From NCBI GenBank assembly GCA_963818985.1, contig CAWFUJ010000005.1:8636-72635 (forward strand): a stretch of 64,000 bases of DNA, read 5' to 3'. This DNA is from JAFEDN01 sp963818985. Its GTDB lineage: Bacteria > Pseudomonadota > Gammaproteobacteria > Coxiellales > Coxiellaceae. How positions within the stretch are numbered: the stretch's first letter is position 1; each line of letters opens with the position of its first letter. The notes under the pieces were generated by a model. It did not search any database, was not told the DNA's origin, and saw only the letters and a list, made by a program, of their open reading frames with translations. Positions 36,682-45,047 of this stretch are shown here, one piece after another. Position numbers and translations under genes: made by a program.

Positions 36682-37656
36682 ATGAAGCAAAAACAATTAC
36701 CTTTAGTAATCACACCGGGAGAACCTGCAGGGATAGGGCCAGATATTGTCTTAAAAGTTGCAGCTAACACATTTAATTTCCCCTTGGTTGTGGTCGCCGA
36801 TAAAATATTCCTTGCCGAACGTGCGCGGCAACTAGGTTTGACTATTAATTTTTGTGATTACGATCCAAAACAACCTATTCGTAAAGATCAATTAACAGTG
36901 CAACATATTCCACTCAAAGTACCTGGTATTGCCCAACATTTAAATTCAGCCAATGCCAGCTATGTTTTAGAATGTCTGCAATTTGCCACCCAAGCTTGTT
37001 TGCGAAAGGAATTTCACGCTCTAGTCACAGGCCCCGTACATAAAGGCATCATTATCGAAGCCGGATTTACTTTTTCGGGTCATACCGAATTTTTGGCCAA
37101 GTTGACTAATAGCCCTTTACCGGTGATGTTAATGGTGGCCGAAACTTTTCAAGTCGCGTTGGTCACTACCCATATTCCATTAGCCGCGGTTTCTGCTGCT
37201 ATCACCCACAAAAGGGTGACTGAAACTATTCAAGTATTGGCAAAAGATTTAACTCAACGTTTTGGGATTGATCGACCGCGTATATCTGTCTGTGGTTTAA
37301 ACCCGCATGCTGGCGAAGGTGGGCATATAGGAAGGGAGGAAATAGAGATTATTAGTCCAGCATTAGCAAAATTACGCCAACAAGGCTATCACCTCATTGG
37401 ACCAGTTTCGGCGGATACTGCCTTTACTCCGTATGCACTTCAACAATGCGATGCCATTGTTGCCATGTATCATGATCAAGCTTTGCCAGTTGTCAAAGCC
37501 ATGAGTTTTAGCTCGGGTGTCAATGTAACTTTAGGTTTACCTATTATTCGGACCTCTGTCGATCATGGCACTGCTTTAGAGCTTGCTGGCACAGGTAAAG
37601 TAGATCCCTCCAGCTTAATAGCCGCAATGAATTTGGCACTGAGGTTGAAACACTAG
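36682..37656 (+). CDS. pdxA: 4-hydroxythreonine-4-phosphate dehydrogenase
   Basis: Oxidises 4-phosphohydroxy-L-threonine in de novo pyridoxal phosphate synthesis. The 324 residues contain ITPGEPAGIGPDI at the start, the metal and substrate motifs VTGPVHKGIIIEAG and FSGHTEFLAK, GLNPHAGEGGHIGREE, MYHDQALPVVKAM and a C-terminal RTSVDHGTALELAG. All metal histidines appear present. The ATG follows repeat R4 without a recognisable RBS, and its stop overlaps the rsmA start by one base. pdxH is also in the window. Confidence 0.96.
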   Translation: MKQKQLPLVITPGEPAGIGPDIVLKVAANTFNFPLVVVADKIFLAERARQLGLTINFCDYDPKQPIRKDQLTVQHIPLKVPGIAQHLNSANASYVLECLQFATQACLRKEFHALVTGPVHKGIIIEAGFTFSGHTEFLAKLTNSPLPVMLMVAETFQVALVTTHIPLAAVSAAITHKRVTETIQVLAKDLTQRFGIDRPRISVCGLNPHAGEGGHIGREEIEIISPALAKLRQQGYHLIGPVSADTAFTPYALQQCDAIVAMYHDQALPVVKAMSFSSGVNVTLGLPIIRTSVDHGTALELAGTGKVDPSSLIAAMNLALRLKH

Positions 37657-38429
37657 TGCACCCACGCAAACGTTTTGGACAACATTTTTTAATTGATCAT
37701 TCGATTCTAGAAAGAATTATTAGCTCAATCGATATTAGTTCGAGAGACTATTTAGTTGAAATTGGCCCTGGAAAAGGTATTTTAACTCAGCAATTATTAT
37801 CTTTGTCCCCCCGACATTTGGATGTAATTGAAATAGATCGTGACCTGGTTGAACTTCTCAAGCAAAAATTTATAGCAACCAAAAATTTAAACATTTATAG
37901 CGGCGATGTTTTGAAATTTGATTGGCAAAAATTATGCGCCACTCATTCACCACTGCGCATCATTGGTAATTTGCCTTATAACATTACTACCCCTTTATTA
38001 TTTGAATTATTTGATTTAGGAAGTGAAGTGCAAGACATGCATTTTTTATTACAAAAGGAAGTAGTCCAGCGATTAACCGCACCTGTGGGCAGCCATAATT
38101 ACAGTCGATTAACGGTAATGGCCCAATATTTTTCACAATTGACCTCTTTATTTGAAGTGAGTGGGCAAGCTTTTTCTCCACCTCCCAAAGTGGAGTCGGC
38201 GTTTATCCGTATCGTTCCTTTCTCTACTCCGCCTTTTTTGGCGAAGGATTACAATATCTTCGCCAAGGTGGTCAAAGAAGCGTTTACTTATCGGCGAAAA
38301 ACTTTAGCGAATAGTCTACGTCAATTAGTTTCAGGAGAAACCCTCGCGCTTCTTGATATTGACCCTGGCTTGCGCCCCCAGCAATTAACAGTGGAAAACT
38401 TTGTAAAAATTAGTGATAATATAACCTAG
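37656..38429 (+). CDS. rsmA: 16S rRNA (adenine1518/1519-N6)-dimethyltransferase
   Basis: KsgA dimethylates two adjacent adenines near the 3' end of 16S rRNA. The 257 residues begin with GTG overlapping the pdxA stop and read HPRKRFGQHFLIDHSILERI. The SAM motif VEIGPGKGILTQQLL and the catalytic IGNLPYNITTPLLF are intact, as are QKEVVQRL and FSPPPKVESAF. It is translationally coupled to pdxA, as in many gammaproteobacteria. Confidence 0.97.
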   Translation: MHPRKRFGQHFLIDHSILERIISSIDISSRDYLVEIGPGKGILTQQLLSLSPRHLDVIEIDRDLVELLKQKFIATKNLNIYSGDVLKFDWQKLCATHSPLRIIGNLPYNITTPLLFELFDLGSEVQDMHFLLQKEVVQRLTAPVGSHNYSRLTVMAQYFSQLTSLFEVSGQAFSPPPKVESAFIRIVPFSTPPFLAKDYNIFAKVVKEAFTYRRKTLANSLRQLVSGETLALLDIDPGLRPQQLTVENFVKISDNIT

Positions 38430-38500
38430 TACTTTTTTCAATTTAATTCTGGCCGGTTGACCCCGTCCCTTTGCAAGGCACTAGTTAAAAGGAGTTTGTC

Positions 38501-38941
38501 ATGCTGAAATATAAACATGTGTTGGTTGCTGTTGATTTATCTTCAGTAACTAATCAAGTGTTAGCTCGTGCTCAGGGAATTGCTGATGAGAGCAAAGCCA
38601 GCTTAAGTATGGTCCATGTTATGGAACATTCGCCTGTTGCCTACGGCGGAGAATTTTCAATTCCAATTGATGTTAATTTGGAACAATCTTTGGAAACCGA
38701 AGTTCGTAAAGAAATGCAAAAACTTGGCGCCAAATATGGTATTCCAGAAGAGCGTCAATATCTCGAAAATGGTTCAGTCAAATTGGCCGTGACCGATTTA
38801 GCTGAGACTTTACATGCGGATCTCATCGTCACAGGGACCCATGGCCATCATGGACTTGATATTTTATTAGGGTCACGTGCGAATGCCATTTTGCATCGTG
38901 CACAATGTGATGTATTAGTAGTAAGGGTACAAGGATCATGA
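38501..38941 (+). CDS. Universal stress protein UspA family
   Basis: A 146-residue single-domain Usp protein with a good RBS (AAAGGAG). It has the opening YKHVLVAVDLS and the nucleotide-binding G-2x-G-9x-G pattern in GTHGHHGLDILLGSRANAILH, ending CDVLVVRV. Such proteins bind ATP and respond to stress. It overlaps sppA by 4 bases, an unusual pairing that suggests joint expression. Confidence 0.92.
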   Translation: MLKYKHVLVAVDLSSVTNQVLARAQGIADESKASLSMVHVMEHSPVAYGGEFSIPIDVNLEQSLETEVRKEMQKLGAKYGIPEERQYLENGSVKLAVTDLAETLHADLIVTGTHGHHGLDILLGSRANAILHRAQCDVLVVRVQGS

Positions 38942-39873
38942 TCGAAGACAGTTTAATTAAAGAATTTCTTGAAGATCGACGTAGAGAACGACGCTGGCGC
39001 AACATACGCTGGATCGGCTATATGATCATTTTATTATTATTCCTTCTCCTCTTATTTTCGGCTTTTGGATTAAGTTTTAGTAAGAATACATCCACCACTG
39101 GGGCCGGTGAACCTTATGCCGCGTTGATCCGCATGGAAGGCATCATCATGCCAGGTACTGATTTCTCCGCAGAAAAAATGATTCCACAATTGAATCAAGC
39201 TTTTGCCGATTCCAACGCTCGAGGTGTCGTGCTTTTAATAAACTCACCCGGCGGTAGTCCAGTTCAAGCGAGCATTATTCATGATAAAATTATGGCCCTG
39301 AAAACCCAATACAAGAAGAAAGTCATTGTGGTTGGGGAAGATGCATTGGCTTCTGGATCTTATTTAGTTGCTACTGCAGCCGACAAAATTTACGTTAACA
39401 AAGATACGTTGACCGGTTCGATTGGGGTGATCATGGAAGGATTTGGCGCTAATGATGCTATCGCTAAGATAGGTATTCAGCGTCGGGTATTTACTGCAGG
39501 TAATCACAAAGATCGTTTAGATCCATTTGAACCATTAAAACCTGATGATGTGCTCAAAGTTAACTCGGTCTTGGCAAACGTTCATCAAAGTTTTATTAAT
39601 GATGTTTTGGAAGGACGCAAAAATAAACTCAATGGCGAACAAAAAGAATTATTTTCAGGTGATTTTTGGAGCGGAGCCCAAGCTGTGAACCTGGGTTTAG
39701 CAGATGGCACTGCCAATTTATGGGAAGCGCTGAGTAAAGAATTTAATACCAAATATTACCGCGATTACAGTTTAAAACCCTCGCTGTTATCAAGTCTACT
39801 TAATGGTTTTAATACTCAGTTAAATTTAAATTTGGCGCAACAATTTACGAAAAAATTAAATGCAGCATTGTAA
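38938..39873 (+). CDS. sppA: Signal peptide peptidase A, short form (S49 family)
   Basis: Membrane-anchored serine protease that degrades leftover signal peptides. The 311 residues carry a cytoplasmic N-terminus rich in Arg, a membrane helix (about 29-45) and one S49 domain. Seen are LLINSPGGSPVQASIIHDKI, the nucleophile region ALASGSYLVATAADKI, and GSIGVIMEGFG. This is the short, one-domain type. It is coupled to the usp gene upstream. Confidence 0.93.
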   Translation: MIEDSLIKEFLEDRRRERRWRNIRWIGYMIILLLFLLLLFSAFGLSFSKNTSTTGAGEPYAALIRMEGIIMPGTDFSAEKMIPQLNQAFADSNARGVVLLINSPGGSPVQASIIHDKIMALKTQYKKKVIVVGEDALASGSYLVATAADKIYVNKDTLTGSIGVIMEGFGANDAIAKIGIQRRVFTAGNHKDRLDPFEPLKPDDVLKVNSVLANVHQSFINDVLEGRKNKLNGEQKELFSGDFWSGAQAVNLGLADGTANLWEALSKEFNTKYYRDYSLKPSLLSSLLNGFNTQLNLNLAQQFTKKLNAAL

Positions 39874-39917
39874 GGGAGAGGCCCATAGCCCAAATTGGTA
39901 TTAACAGGGAATACACT

Positions 39918-40523
39918 TTGAGTCAGTTGCTTCATGTAGATCCAAATCCCTATGTACAATTTGCACTGTGGTTTAATGAAGCTTGCGAATTAATGCCTGC
40001 AAGGTTGGTTAATGCGATGACGTTAGCCACCGTTTCTAGAGACAATAAACCATCTGCACGCATAGTCTTACTCAAAGAATTTGACGAACGAGGCTTTACT
40101 TTTTTTACTAATTATCATAGTCAAAAAGGTCAGCATATTGCTTATAATCCGAATGTTAGTTTATCTTTTTGGTGGGAAACGCTGGAACGCCAAGTTCGCA
40201 TTGAAGGTCAGGTTGAAAAAATTAGTCCAGAAAGTTCTGATCTATACTTTCAAAGCAGGTCTAAAAATTCACAAATAGCAGCGGTTGCTTCTCAGCAAAG
40301 CCAAGTATTATCAAAAGTGGAGGATCTGCAGTCGCATTATCAACTCTTAATTTCAGAATTTGCTGCTGCCGATAGCCTTGTGCACCGACCTCCTCATTGG
40401 GGTGGATATATCGTCAAGCCAGAAAGATTTGAATTTTGGCAAGGTCGAGAAAATAGATTGCATGATCGATTTTATTATTTTTTAGACAATGGCCAATGGC
40501 GAATTAATAGATTATTTCCATAA
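39918..40523 (+). CDS. pdxH: Pyridoxamine 5'-phosphate oxidase
   Basis: FMN enzyme that makes pyridoxal phosphate. The 201 residues from TTG at 39918 contain ARIVLLKEFDERGFTFFTNYHSQKG, ERQVRIEGQVEKI, HRPPHWGGYIVKPERFEFWQGRENRLHDRF and the terminal RLFP. The codons just upstream read INREYT, the usual start of the conserved family N-terminus, and stay in frame back to ATA at 39885, which has AGGGAG before it. The true start may be a rare codon or may have been damaged; no ATG is available. Confidence 0.93.
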   Translation: MSQLLHVDPNPYVQFALWFNEACELMPARLVNAMTLATVSRDNKPSARIVLLKEFDERGFTFFTNYHSQKGQHIAYNPNVSLSFWWETLERQVRIEGQVEKISPESSDLYFQSRSKNSQIAAVASQQSQVLSKVEDLQSHYQLLISEFAAADSLVHRPPHWGGYIVKPERFEFWQGRENRLHDRFYYFLDNGQWRINRLFP

Positions 40524-40524
40524 T

Positions 40525-41382
40525 CTATCTATATGCATCCCCTCTCCCGGATGGGAGAGGGGAAGTATTGTAACTTCCAATAAAACTTTTTATCAAATGT
40601 ATCATTTTATGGCTTGATTGCTGCGCCATAAATATAGTTTCTTCATGTGAAAGCGGCACGTTGGTTAATCCTGCCGCTAAATTAACCACCACCGTCAACC
40701 CAATGACTTTCAAACCACAGTGCCGAGCCACAATCACTTCCGGAACCACCGACATACCAATCACATCTGCTCCTAAGATTCTAAAAGCATGGATCTCCGC
40801 CGGAGTTTCAAAAGAAGGCCCTAGCACACTGATATAAATTCCTTCTGCTAAAGGGATGGAGAGATCATGTCCGATCTTTTCCATTTGGCGCCTAAACGGC
40901 TTATCATACACTTCACTCATATCTGGGAAACGCGGACCAAATTCTGGGTTATTAATCCCAACTAATGGATTTACCCCTTGGAAATTAATATGGTTACTGA
41001 GCAGAATGAGTTGACCTGGGCGGATCTCAGGCCATAAAGATCCCACTGCGCCGGTAATAATGACCGAATGACACCCTAACAATTTTAAAGTACGTACGTA
41101 GGTGCAAATTTGCTCGGTATTGCAGCCTTCATAAAGGTGTCCACGACCTTGCAAACATACCACAGGTTTTTTATTCAGCCATCCAATGCTGAGTTCACCC
41201 TTGTGACCCTCCACATGACAGGTGGGGAAACCCGGCAAATCTTGATAAGGAAATACATTACGCTGTTCTATCTGCTCAGCCAAAGCGCCTAGACCGGAAC
41301 CTAGGATAATCCCGAATTCTGGCGAACATCCTCCAGTTTTCTGCTTGATAATTTGTGCAGCCTTGCGTGCAGCTTCGGTCAT
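40525..41382 (-). CDS. punA: Purine-nucleoside phosphorylase
   Basis: Type II (trimeric) PNP that splits inosine and guanosine to base and ribose-1-phosphate for salvage. The 285 residues include GIILGSGLGALAE, the phosphate-site GRGHLYEG, TGAVGSLWPEIRPG, EIHAFRILGADVIGMSVVPEVIVARHCGLKV and LTNVPLSHEE. An AAAAGGAG RBS precedes the ATG. The last dozen residues (SPLPSGRGDAYR) are translated from a CCCTCTCCC palindrome, so the normal C-terminus has been replaced or extended by repeat DNA. Confidence 0.95.
   Translation of the reverse strand: MTEAARKAAQIIKQKTGGCSPEFGIILGSGLGALAEQIEQRNVFPYQDLPGFPTCHVEGHKGELSIGWLNKKPVVCLQGRGHLYEGCNTEQICTYVRTLKLLGCHSVIITGAVGSLWPEIRPGQLILLSNHINFQGVNPLVGINNPEFGPRFPDMSEVYDKPFRRQMEKIGHDLSIPLAEGIYISVLGPSFETPAEIHAFRILGADVIGMSVVPEVIVARHCGLKVIGLTVVVNLAAGLTNVPLSHEETIFMAQQSSHKMIHLIKSFIGSYNTSPLPSGRGDAYR
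40538..40563. repeat. CCCTCTCCC palindrome within the punA 3' end
   Basis: TCCCCTCTCCC and GGGAGAGGGGA pair perfectly around a 4-base loop (GGAT). It lies between the convergent pdxH and punA genes and inside the punA frame. Confidence 0.75.
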
Positions 41383-41410
41383 AACAACTCCTTTTTAATT
41401 ATCGTATTTA

Positions 41411-41436
41411 TCCCCTCTCCCGGGCGGGAGAGGGGA
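41411..41436. repeat. CCCTCTCCC palindrome upstream of punA
   Basis: TCCCCTCTCCC and GGGAGAGGGGA with a 4-base loop (GGGC). With the copy at 40538, this family brackets the punA gene. It lies just after the hpf stop codon and may terminate hpf. Confidence 0.75.
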
Positions 41437-41455
41437 AAGACGCACAAATCTATTA

Positions 41456-41998
41456 CTATACTCTTGTATTTAATACTGATACTCGATGCGCTTGCATCCC
41501 TTCATTACCAATCGCCGGCAAAAAATGGACTTTATTACCTAATCGCAACTGATAAAAGTGTTTGTTGACTAAATTTCCAAGGTTAAAATAATATTCATTA
41601 TTTTGCTCATCGGAAATAAAACCATATTCTTCATCTTCCATTAGCCGCACAATTTCACCTTTTAGTTTTTCACCGTGATCTTTAGTCCCCCCGTATAAAC
41701 GCCGACGATGCTCGTCTAACTGATCACGCATACTATTTCTGGCCCCTTGCAAGGCTAAATAAAGGTTTTCATTAGGATGGTGTGTGACACTAAATTCATG
41801 TCCAGGAACGCTGACATAAATATTTACATTGTACAACTTTCCTTGGTGCTGGTGTTTTTGTACCAGACCTACGACCACTTTACAGGTAATGATATTATAA
41901 AAAACTCTATCCAACTTCTCCATTTTTGTGCGAATTCGTTGTTCAACGGCTTCTGAATAGTCAAAATCTCGAAACGTGATTTGTAATGGTTGTTGCAT
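41456..41998 (-). CDS. hpf: HPF/RaiA ribosome hibernation factor with cold-shock-like C-terminal domain
   Basis: A 180-residue protein. Residues 1-105 are a ribosome hibernation promoting factor domain (ITFRDFDYSEAVEQRIRTKMEKLDRVF, LYLALQGARNSMRDQLDEHRRR). Residues about 113-175 resemble a cold-shock/OB domain (GEIVRLMEDEEYGFISDEQ, KVHFLP). This differs from the long HPF of Gram-positives, whose tail is a dimerisation domain, and would add an RNA-binding module. An AAGGGGGG-type RBS is present upstream. It sits in a tandem with csrA and rpiA. Confidence 0.88.
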   Translation of the reverse strand: MQQPLQITFRDFDYSEAVEQRIRTKMEKLDRVFYNIITCKVVVGLVQKHQHQGKLYNVNIYVSVPGHEFSVTHHPNENLYLALQGARNSMRDQLDEHRRRLYGGTKDHGEKLKGEIVRLMEDEEYGFISDEQNNEYYFNLGNLVNKHFYQLRLGNKVHFLPAIGNEGMQAHRVSVLNTRV

Positions 41999-42101
41999 AA
42001 CAGCCCCCCTTTATAAATACTTTCTTTATACTATCTATAAGTATAGTGGAAATTTAAAAGGCCAGGCGCATCCGACAACCAAACATTATAAGGCATTGAT
42101 T

Positions 42102-42323
42102 TCAAGTAACTTCTTCTGTCTCAGGAATTTCTTTAAAAACTCCTTCAGTATCGACGTTTTCCTTAGTTATACGGTTATAAATTTCTTCGCGATGAACAGG
42201 GATATGACGAGGTGCTTCAATGCCAAGCCGTACTTGACTACCTCTCACCTCTAAAACATGAACCCTCACTTCGCCATTACCTATGATCAGGCGTTCGCCA
42301 ATGGAACGTGTTAATACCAACAT
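42102..42323 (-). CDS. csrA: Carbon storage regulator CsrA (RsmA)
   Basis: RNA-binding dimer that represses translation at GGA motifs. The 73 residues include MLVLTRSIGERLIIG, HVLEVRGSQVRLGIEAPRHIPVHREEIY with the RNA-contacting arginine in EAPR, and a variable acidic tail. It is longer than E. coli CsrA (61) only in this tail. In Legionellales CsrA keeps the replicative state until LetA-driven small RNAs titrate it; a LetA-like gene lies at 34.8 kb. Confidence 0.95.
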   Translation of the reverse strand: MLVLTRSIGERLIIGNGEVRVHVLEVRGSQVRLGIEAPRHIPVHREEIYNRITKENVDTEGVFKEIPETEEVT

Positions 42324-42477
42324 GCTTTCTACTCCCTAACTTTAAGTAACAGCTCATCTTATGGATAGGAACGCTGTTACAACTTTAAAAAAGATTTCAT
42401 CCTATGGGACCTGTACAGGACATCTCTCCTTGCATAGTTTAATCCTTAAAAAAAAACATATCAAGCTCCAAGTTTAA

Positions 42478-43152
42478 TCAACTCGTAGTTCTACTGACAA
42501 GCTCTTGCACTCCGTTGGAGGTGCCGATGAGTAGGAGGTCCGCTCCACGTCTAGCAAATAAACCATTAGTGACCACTCCGGCAATATTATTTAAGGCATC
42601 TTCCAATGCTATCGGTTCGCTAATTTTCATATTATACACATCGATAATGTGATTACCATTATCAGTTTTAAATCCTTCTCGGTAGACTGGATCTCCGCCC
42701 ATTTTTACAATTTGACGAGCAACGTAACTTCTGGCCATAGGAATCACTTCAATGGGTAAGGGAAAACGGCCCAAAACTGACGATTTTTTACTTTGGTCAA
42801 TGATGCATATAAATTGTTGGGAAGCTGCAGCAATAATTTTTTCTCGAGTTAACGCACCCCCTCCGCCTTTAATTAAAGAGAGGAAATCATCACATTCGTC
42901 CGCACCATCTACATACAGCGGTAAACTACCCACTTCATTTAAGTCATAAATGACGATGCCTTGAGCGCGCAATAGTTGTTCGGTTTCAATAGAGCTTGGT
43001 ACTGCACCATCAATATGATGTTTAATCTTACCCAAACCATCAATAAAATATTTGACAGTTGAACCTGTTCCGACGCCTATAATACTTCCTTTTACCACAG
43101 CATCTAAGGCGGCCTGCGCAGCGGCTTGCTTCATTGCTTCTCTAGATGTCAT
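42478..43152 (-). CDS. rpiA: Ribose-5-phosphate isomerase A
   Basis: Interconverts ribose-5-phosphate and ribulose-5-phosphate in the pentose phosphate pathway. The 224 residues contain GVGTGSTVKYFIDGL, the catalytic GADECDDFLSLIKGGGGALTREKI, a DQSKK motif and the terminal DLLLIGTSNGV. The length is normal. It is divergent from ftsY with about 85 bases between the starts. Confidence 0.96.
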   Translation of the reverse strand: MTSREAMKQAAAQAALDAVVKGSIIGVGTGSTVKYFIDGLGKIKHHIDGAVPSSIETEQLLRAQGIVIYDLNEVGSLPLYVDGADECDDFLSLIKGGGGALTREKIIAAASQQFICIIDQSKKSSVLGRFPLPIEVIPMARSYVARQIVKMGGDPVYREGFKTDNGNHIIDVYNMKISEPIALEDALNNIAGVVTNGLFARRGADLLLIGTSNGVQELVSRTTS

Positions 43153-43238
43153 GTTTATAATCCTGTAATATAAATTTGTTCTAAAAATGTGATATTAACA
43201 GTTACTTTTATATATGAATAGATCCTGGCAAGAAGTGT

Positions 43239-44219
43239 ATGTTCGATTTTCTGAAAACTAAAAAAAATGATGACGGCGACAATCCGCCAAGGCCTGATAA
43301 CGGCAAGCAAGGCTGGCTATCGCGTTTAAATGCGGGTTTAAAACGAACTCGCCATGCTTTTACTGATACCCTTGCGACTTTGGTTCTCGGCAAAAAACAA
43401 ATTGATGCCGATTTATTAAAAGAATTAGAAACTCAGTTATTGTTAGCTGACATTGGCGTAGAATTGACTGAACAAATTTTAAAAAAACTCACTGAACAAG
43501 TGGCACGCAAAGAACTGAGCGATCCACAACGTTTAATTGAATCTTTGAAAAACCAACTAGAATCAATACTGCTACCTTTTAATCAACCTTTGGTTTTGCA
43601 AGGATCGCCGTGCGTCATCCTAATGGTAGGCATCAACGGTTCTGGAAAAACCACTAGCATTGCCAAGATTTGCCATTATTATCAGCAACAAGGTAAACGT
43701 ATCATCTTAGCAGCTGGCGACACTTTTCGTGCTGCAGCCATTGAACAATTACAAGTATGGGGAGAACGAAATCAAGTTCCAGTTATTGCTCAGCATCAAG
43801 GAGCCGACAGTGCTTCCGTTATTTTTGACGCCATGCAAACCGCCACGGCTAAAAATTACGATTTATTAATCGCCGATACCGCTGGACGATTACATACTCA
43901 AGACCCATTGATGGCCGAATTAGCTAAGATTAAGCGGGTTTTAACTAAAATCAATCCTGCGGCTCCGCATGAAGTCATGTTAGTGATCGATGCAGGGACC
44001 GGCCAAAATGCTTTGCGTCAAGCCGAGCAATTTCATCAATCCATTGGTCTAACCGGATTATGTTTAACCAAATTAGATGGAACTGCAAAAGGCGGAATGG
44101 TGTTTGCAATTACCAATAAAATGAAATTGCCAATACGGTTTATCGGCGTTGGTGAACAGCTCGATGATCTCAAACCTTTTGACGCCAAAGAATTCGTCAA
44201 TGCTTTATTTAACACCTGA
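43239..44219 (+). CDS. ftsY: Signal recognition particle receptor FtsY
   Basis: GTPase that docks SRP-ribosome complexes at the membrane. The 326 residues have a short acidic/basic N-terminus in place of the long A domain of E. coli, an N domain (LLLADIGVELTEQILKKL), and the G domain with GINGSGKTTSIAKI, AGDTFRAAAIEQL, DTAGRLHTQ, TKLDGTAKGGMVF and GVGEQLDDLKPF. It opens the ftsY-ftsE-ftsX group, here interrupted by an inverted porin-like gene. Confidence 0.96.
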   Translation: MFDFLKTKKNDDGDNPPRPDNGKQGWLSRLNAGLKRTRHAFTDTLATLVLGKKQIDADLLKELETQLLLADIGVELTEQILKKLTEQVARKELSDPQRLIESLKNQLESILLPFNQPLVLQGSPCVILMVGINGSGKTTSIAKICHYYQQQGKRIILAAGDTFRAAAIEQLQVWGERNQVPVIAQHQGADSASVIFDAMQTATAKNYDLLIADTAGRLHTQDPLMAELAKIKRVLTKINPAAPHEVMLVIDAGTGQNALRQAEQFHQSIGLTGLCLTKLDGTAKGGMVFAITNKMKLPIRFIGVGEQLDDLKPFDAKEFVNALFNT

Positions 44220-44222
44220 TAT

Positions 44223-44249
44223 TTCCCCTCTCCCATCAGGGAGAAGGAA
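44223..44249. terminator. CCCTCTCCC-family palindrome between ftsY and the porin-like gene
   Basis: TTTCCCCTCTCCC and GGGAGAAGGAAA pair with two mismatches, between convergent stops. Confidence 0.55.
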
Positions 44250-44250
44250 A

Positions 44251-44943
44251 TTAGATATTAACAACAAATGCAAGACCTAAACTAATTTCATTGCTATCAG
44301 GATTTACTTGCCAGTCTTGAATTTGATTATTTTCGTCAACATCATTATTATTATTAATCCCATCAAATTTAGAAAATTTAGTGTATATGTATTCAACTCT
44401 GGCCATTATATAACGAGAAAGTCCCAGGTTATAACCTAAACCTACTCTCAATCCATTCCGACGAATAGAACCTGTATTGGCAATGACTTGATTGCTCAGT
44501 CTATCTTTTTGCTCCAAATTAAAATTTGCAGAATTCAGGCCTAAAATGCCATAAAACATGCTATTTTTATCTCGCCAAACAAAGCCTGGCCTGAAATCGA
44601 AGATATAAATATCGCTCATGGTCGCTTTATAATTCAGCATGGTATTGCTATCATAATTTGTAAAATTTTTATTTGTTGTTCGCGTACCTAACTGAGTTCC
44701 ACCTTCAAACCCTAAATAAATATAATCGACCAGTACCCCATATCCTAAAAATAATCCAACCTGCTGACTGCTGACTGTGTTTACTAACGTGTGGTTATAG
44801 TTGGTCCAATTAAAAGAGGTAACGGTATAAGCAGGCGCCACCCCAAAATAAAAAAATTGATTGCTCGCTAAAGCATGACGTACAGTTATCATTCCCAAAA
44901 AACTTATCAACAAAATAACATATTTTTTCACTTTCAAAGACAT
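44251..44943 (-). CDS. Small outer-membrane beta-barrel protein
   Basis: I start at 44943 (MSLKVKKYVILLISF), which gives a signal peptide ending RHALA. The mature chain of about 205 residues alternates polar and aromatic residues in strands (NQFFYFGVAPAYTVTSFNW, GLFLGYGVLVDYIYLGFEGG, GLRVGLGYNLGLSRYIMARVEYIYTKF) and ends in ISLGLAFVVNI. This is an eight-strand OmpA/OmpX-like porin-type barrel; the terminal residue is Ile rather than the common Phe. Exact function unknown. Confidence 0.8.
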   Translation of the reverse strand: MSLKVKKYVILLISFLGMITVRHALASNQFFYFGVAPAYTVTSFNWTNYNHTLVNTVSSQQVGLFLGYGVLVDYIYLGFEGGTQLGTRTTNKNFTNYDSNTMLNYKATMSDIYIFDFRPGFVWRDKNSMFYGILGLNSANFNLEQKDRLSNQVIANTGSIRRNGLRVGLGYNLGLSRYIMARVEYIYTKFSKFDGINNNNDVDENNQIQDWQVNPDSNEISLGLAFVVNI

Positions 44944-45007
44944 GATCTTACCCTTCCACTGTTTCTCTATAGCGCATAATAACACATTTGCTATTGCCGA
45001 AAAGCCC

Positions 45008-45041
45008 AGCAATTTCACCAAAAGCGAAATTGCTATATAAT
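45008..45041 (+). promoter_or_regulatory. Putative ftsE promoter with an overlapping inverted repeat
   Basis: A TATAAT box at 45036-45041 lies 6 bases before the ftsE ATG at 45048, so a transcript from it would be leaderless or nearly so. Immediately upstream is a perfect 9-bp inverted repeat, AGCAATTTC (45008-45016) and GAAATTGCT (45026-45034), centred in the -35/spacer region, where a regulator could bind. No strong Shine-Dalgarno sequence precedes the ATG. Confidence 0.4.
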
Positions 45042-45047
45042 ACTGAC

